A DNA stretch of 64,000 nt from JAPULR01 sp963665075. GTDB lineage: Bacteria > Chloroflexota > Dehalococcoidia > Lucifugimonadales > GCA-2712585. The stretch's first letter is position 1, and each line of letters begins with the position of its first letter. Below, piece after piece: positions 62,833-64,000 of the stretch. A program made the position numbers and the translations under genes. Under the pieces are notes generated by a model. The model saw only the letters and a program-made list of their open reading frames with translations, was not told the DNA's origin and ran no database searches. The stretch spans positions 62,001-126,000 of the forward strand of contig OY762063.1 of the NCBI GenBank assembly GCA_963665075.1, read 5' to 3'.

Positions 62833-63105
62833 ATGAACGAATCCCACAAGCGCAAGCGCGGCGGCCAGCCCGGCAACCAGAACGCTCGCAAGCACGGCTT
62901 CTACTCCAAGCACTTCACCCCCGAGCAGATGCAGCAGCTCGAAGAGATCGACTACCACAAGGGCCTCGACCCGGAAATCGCCCTCCTTCGCGTCAAGCTC
63001 AACTCCCTCCTGGAAGACCCGGAAACCTCCCCTGAAATCATCATCCGCGCCGCCCACGTCCTGGCCCGGCTCGCCTCCGTCCAGCGTCGATACATCTATG
63101 GTTGA
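62833..63105 (+). CDS. Small basic protein with GGQPGNQNARKHGFYS motif
   Basis: 90 residues: a basic start HKRKRGGQPGNQNARKHGFYSK, then two helices. This motif is common at the N-terminus of phage small-terminase-like and related conserved hypothetical proteins. An upstream 38-codon ORF (62717-62835) ends in an ATGA overlap with this start. A one-base shift near CCCCCAAAGG (about 62786) would fuse the two into one longer protein, so a frameshift is possible. Confidence 0.6.
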   Translation: MNESHKRKRGGQPGNQNARKHGFYSKHFTPEQMQQLEEIDYHKGLDPEIALLRVKLNSLLEDPETSPEIIIRAAHVLARLASVQRRYIYG

Positions 63106-63112
63106 AGGGGGG

Positions 63113-63237
63113 CATTCGTTCTCACCACAACATATAACGAATGCAGAATTTCCCCCGAATCAGGTAGGAAAACCCCATTCGTATCCCGCCACAGAAAAAA
63201 GGAAGCCAAACGAAACGAATACCCTCTACTACAACAA
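63113..63237 (+). repeat. Interspersed 125-bp repeat, copy B
   Basis: About 90% identical to the minus strand of 20331-20457. Same CATTCGTT/AACGAATG inverted repeat and A-rich centre. Lies between the small basic gene and ssrA. Confidence 0.8.
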
Positions 63238-63321
63238 GGCCGCCAACAACATCCAGGTCAACCCCCGCCGCAGGCACTAGACATTTCTACCCCGGTGTCG
63301 GATAATTTACCCACAGGACAT

Positions 63322-63682
63322 GGGGACGCGCGGTTTCGACAGGGGAACGTCCTGGAAGGATTGCAGGTCGGGGCGCCGTCATTCACCTCGTTAACAAGGC
63401 GGCAAAAAAAGTAACCGGCGAAAGAGAATTCGCTCTAGCAGTCTAGGCATCTAGACTGCTCGTCTGCCCCCGCTGACCCCGGATGCGGGAAGCAGGCGCC
63501 ATAAGCCCGGGGCGCTGCCATCCCCACGCCGGTTAAGGATGGCCTAAGATCAACCGGCTGGCCCTTTGAAACTTTGCCGGTAGAGGGTCAAGGGAGCGAC
63601 CACAAAGTACCGGATAAGCCTGTAGCACATTCTTCCGCGACTTCGCCTGGACGGGGAGTTCGACCCTCCCCCGTCTCCACCA
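63322..63682 (+). ncRNA. ssrA: Transfer-messenger RNA
   Basis: Starts GGGGACG, which pairs with CGTCTCC before the encoded ACCA at 63679-63682. GGTTTCGACAGG at the 5' end and GGAGTTCGACCC TPsiC-like arm at the 3' end are diagnostic. The tag reading frame runs from GCA at 63402 to TAG at 63444-63446 and gives AKKVTGEREFALAV (a preceding GCG could add one Ala). A perfect 10-bp hairpin with a GCAT loop follows the tag stop. Confidence 0.95.
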
Positions 63683-63829
63683 TCCCAAACCTCAACCTCC
63701 CCTTAATTGCGCTCGCCCCTCCCTTGTAATATCATCCCCCGTAGCATATCCACGCGCCGACGCCCAACCTGTAGGGGCGACTGGCAGGCCGCCCTCCCCG
63801 ACATTCCGACCGCGATTGTAATATCCGAA

Positions 63830-64000
63830 ATGCAGCGAAGCCTTATATCCGACGCCTCCCCGTCAACCAACCACGCCGCCGTTACCCAGCCCTTCGAGGC
63901 GATGGAATCGGGCCTCTCCCCCGAACCCCTGCCCACCGCCGTCATCGACGTCGGCTCCGGCTCCGCCCGCGCCGTCGTCATGCAGGTCAACCGCGGCGGC
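63830..64000 (+). CDS. Ppx/GppA phosphatase family protein, 3'-truncated
   Basis: 57 codons are visible to the window edge. After a variable start, TAVIDVGSGSARAVVMQV matches the first phosphate-binding strand of exopolyphosphatase/guanosine pentaphosphatase (usually IDxGSNSxRLxV). The ATG at 63830 lacks a strong ribosome-binding site; an ATG 25 codons later is also possible. Confidence 0.7.
   Translation, partial: MQRSLISDASPSTNHAAVTQPFEAMESGLSPEPLPTAVIDVGSGSARAVVMQVNRGG

Noticed and set aside
63703..63990. Minus-strand 95-codon ORF at the window end
   Set aside because: It is antisense to the start of the Ppx/GppA gene, whose IDVGSGSAR motif is recognisable.

Overview
The window is about 62% GC, gene-dense bacterial chromosome. 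It has class II lipoprotein signals with Gly/Pro/Thr-rich linkers, a nickel/peptide-type ABC importer, several amidohydrolase paralogues, a pyruvate:ferredoxin oxidoreductase, a complete Mrp antiporter, tmRNA/SmpB and many short intergenic repeats built on CACCCTGAGCCTGTCGAAGG and CATTCCCGCG..CGCGGGAATG. Together these best fit a Chloroflexota genome, probably Dehalococcoidia/SAR202-like and possibly a metagenome assembly. That assignment is inference; no rRNA gene is present to test it.

Layout. 1-16 kb is a catabolic and redox region: a partial amidase, three Amidohydro_2-type hydrolases, a coiled-coil membrane protein, a five-gene membrane/lipoprotein cluster on the minus strand, ManC, a VOC protein and an OsmC-like protein in one operon, an HpaI-type aldolase, a Fur-family regulator, a dihydroorotase-like hydrolase, and a compact structured RNA ahead of a DUF3800 gene. 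16-28 kb is housekeeping: MFS, OtsB, gamma-glutamyltransferase, PrkA, an ilvE-plsY lipid operon, DinB and a formamidase-type enzyme. 28.8-34.7 kb is mrpABCDEFG. 35.5-38.8 kb is a three-gene 2-oxoacid:ferredoxin oxidoreductase with fused gamma/delta subunits. 38.9-43.5 kb looks like a defence-type island: McrB with a foreign-looking N-terminal half, McrC, and two overlapping PaREP1-like genes. 43.7-51.9 kb holds a threonine dehydratase, a 14-TM MFS, small proteins, an AIR-synthase/HypE-like protein, a small HTH gene with its own promoter and terminator, dnaN and a secreted metallopeptidase. 52-60 kb is a peptide ABC importer split into two blocks around a degenerate S41 protease and a TPR lipoprotein. 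60.5-64 kb has an active-looking S41 protease, smpB, ssrA and the start of a Ppx/GppA gene.

The most striking observation is at 11516-12034 on the minus strand. An OsmC-family gene carries an in-frame UGA exactly where the peroxidatic cysteine should be. It is followed by a hairpin whose position and apical loop closely resemble the E. coli fdhF SECIS element. Both halves stay in one frame and the operon has a near-consensus promoter, so this is a strong selenoprotein candidate that ordinary gene callers would split or truncate. Other notable points are two probable pseudoenzymes (a PAP2 protein and an S41 protease lacking catalytic residues), a probable domain swap in mcrB with a native 5' remnant left behind, a protease C-terminus made of intergenic repeats, a pentadecad-to-hendecad coiled-coil stalk, and an interspersed 125-bp repeat present twice.
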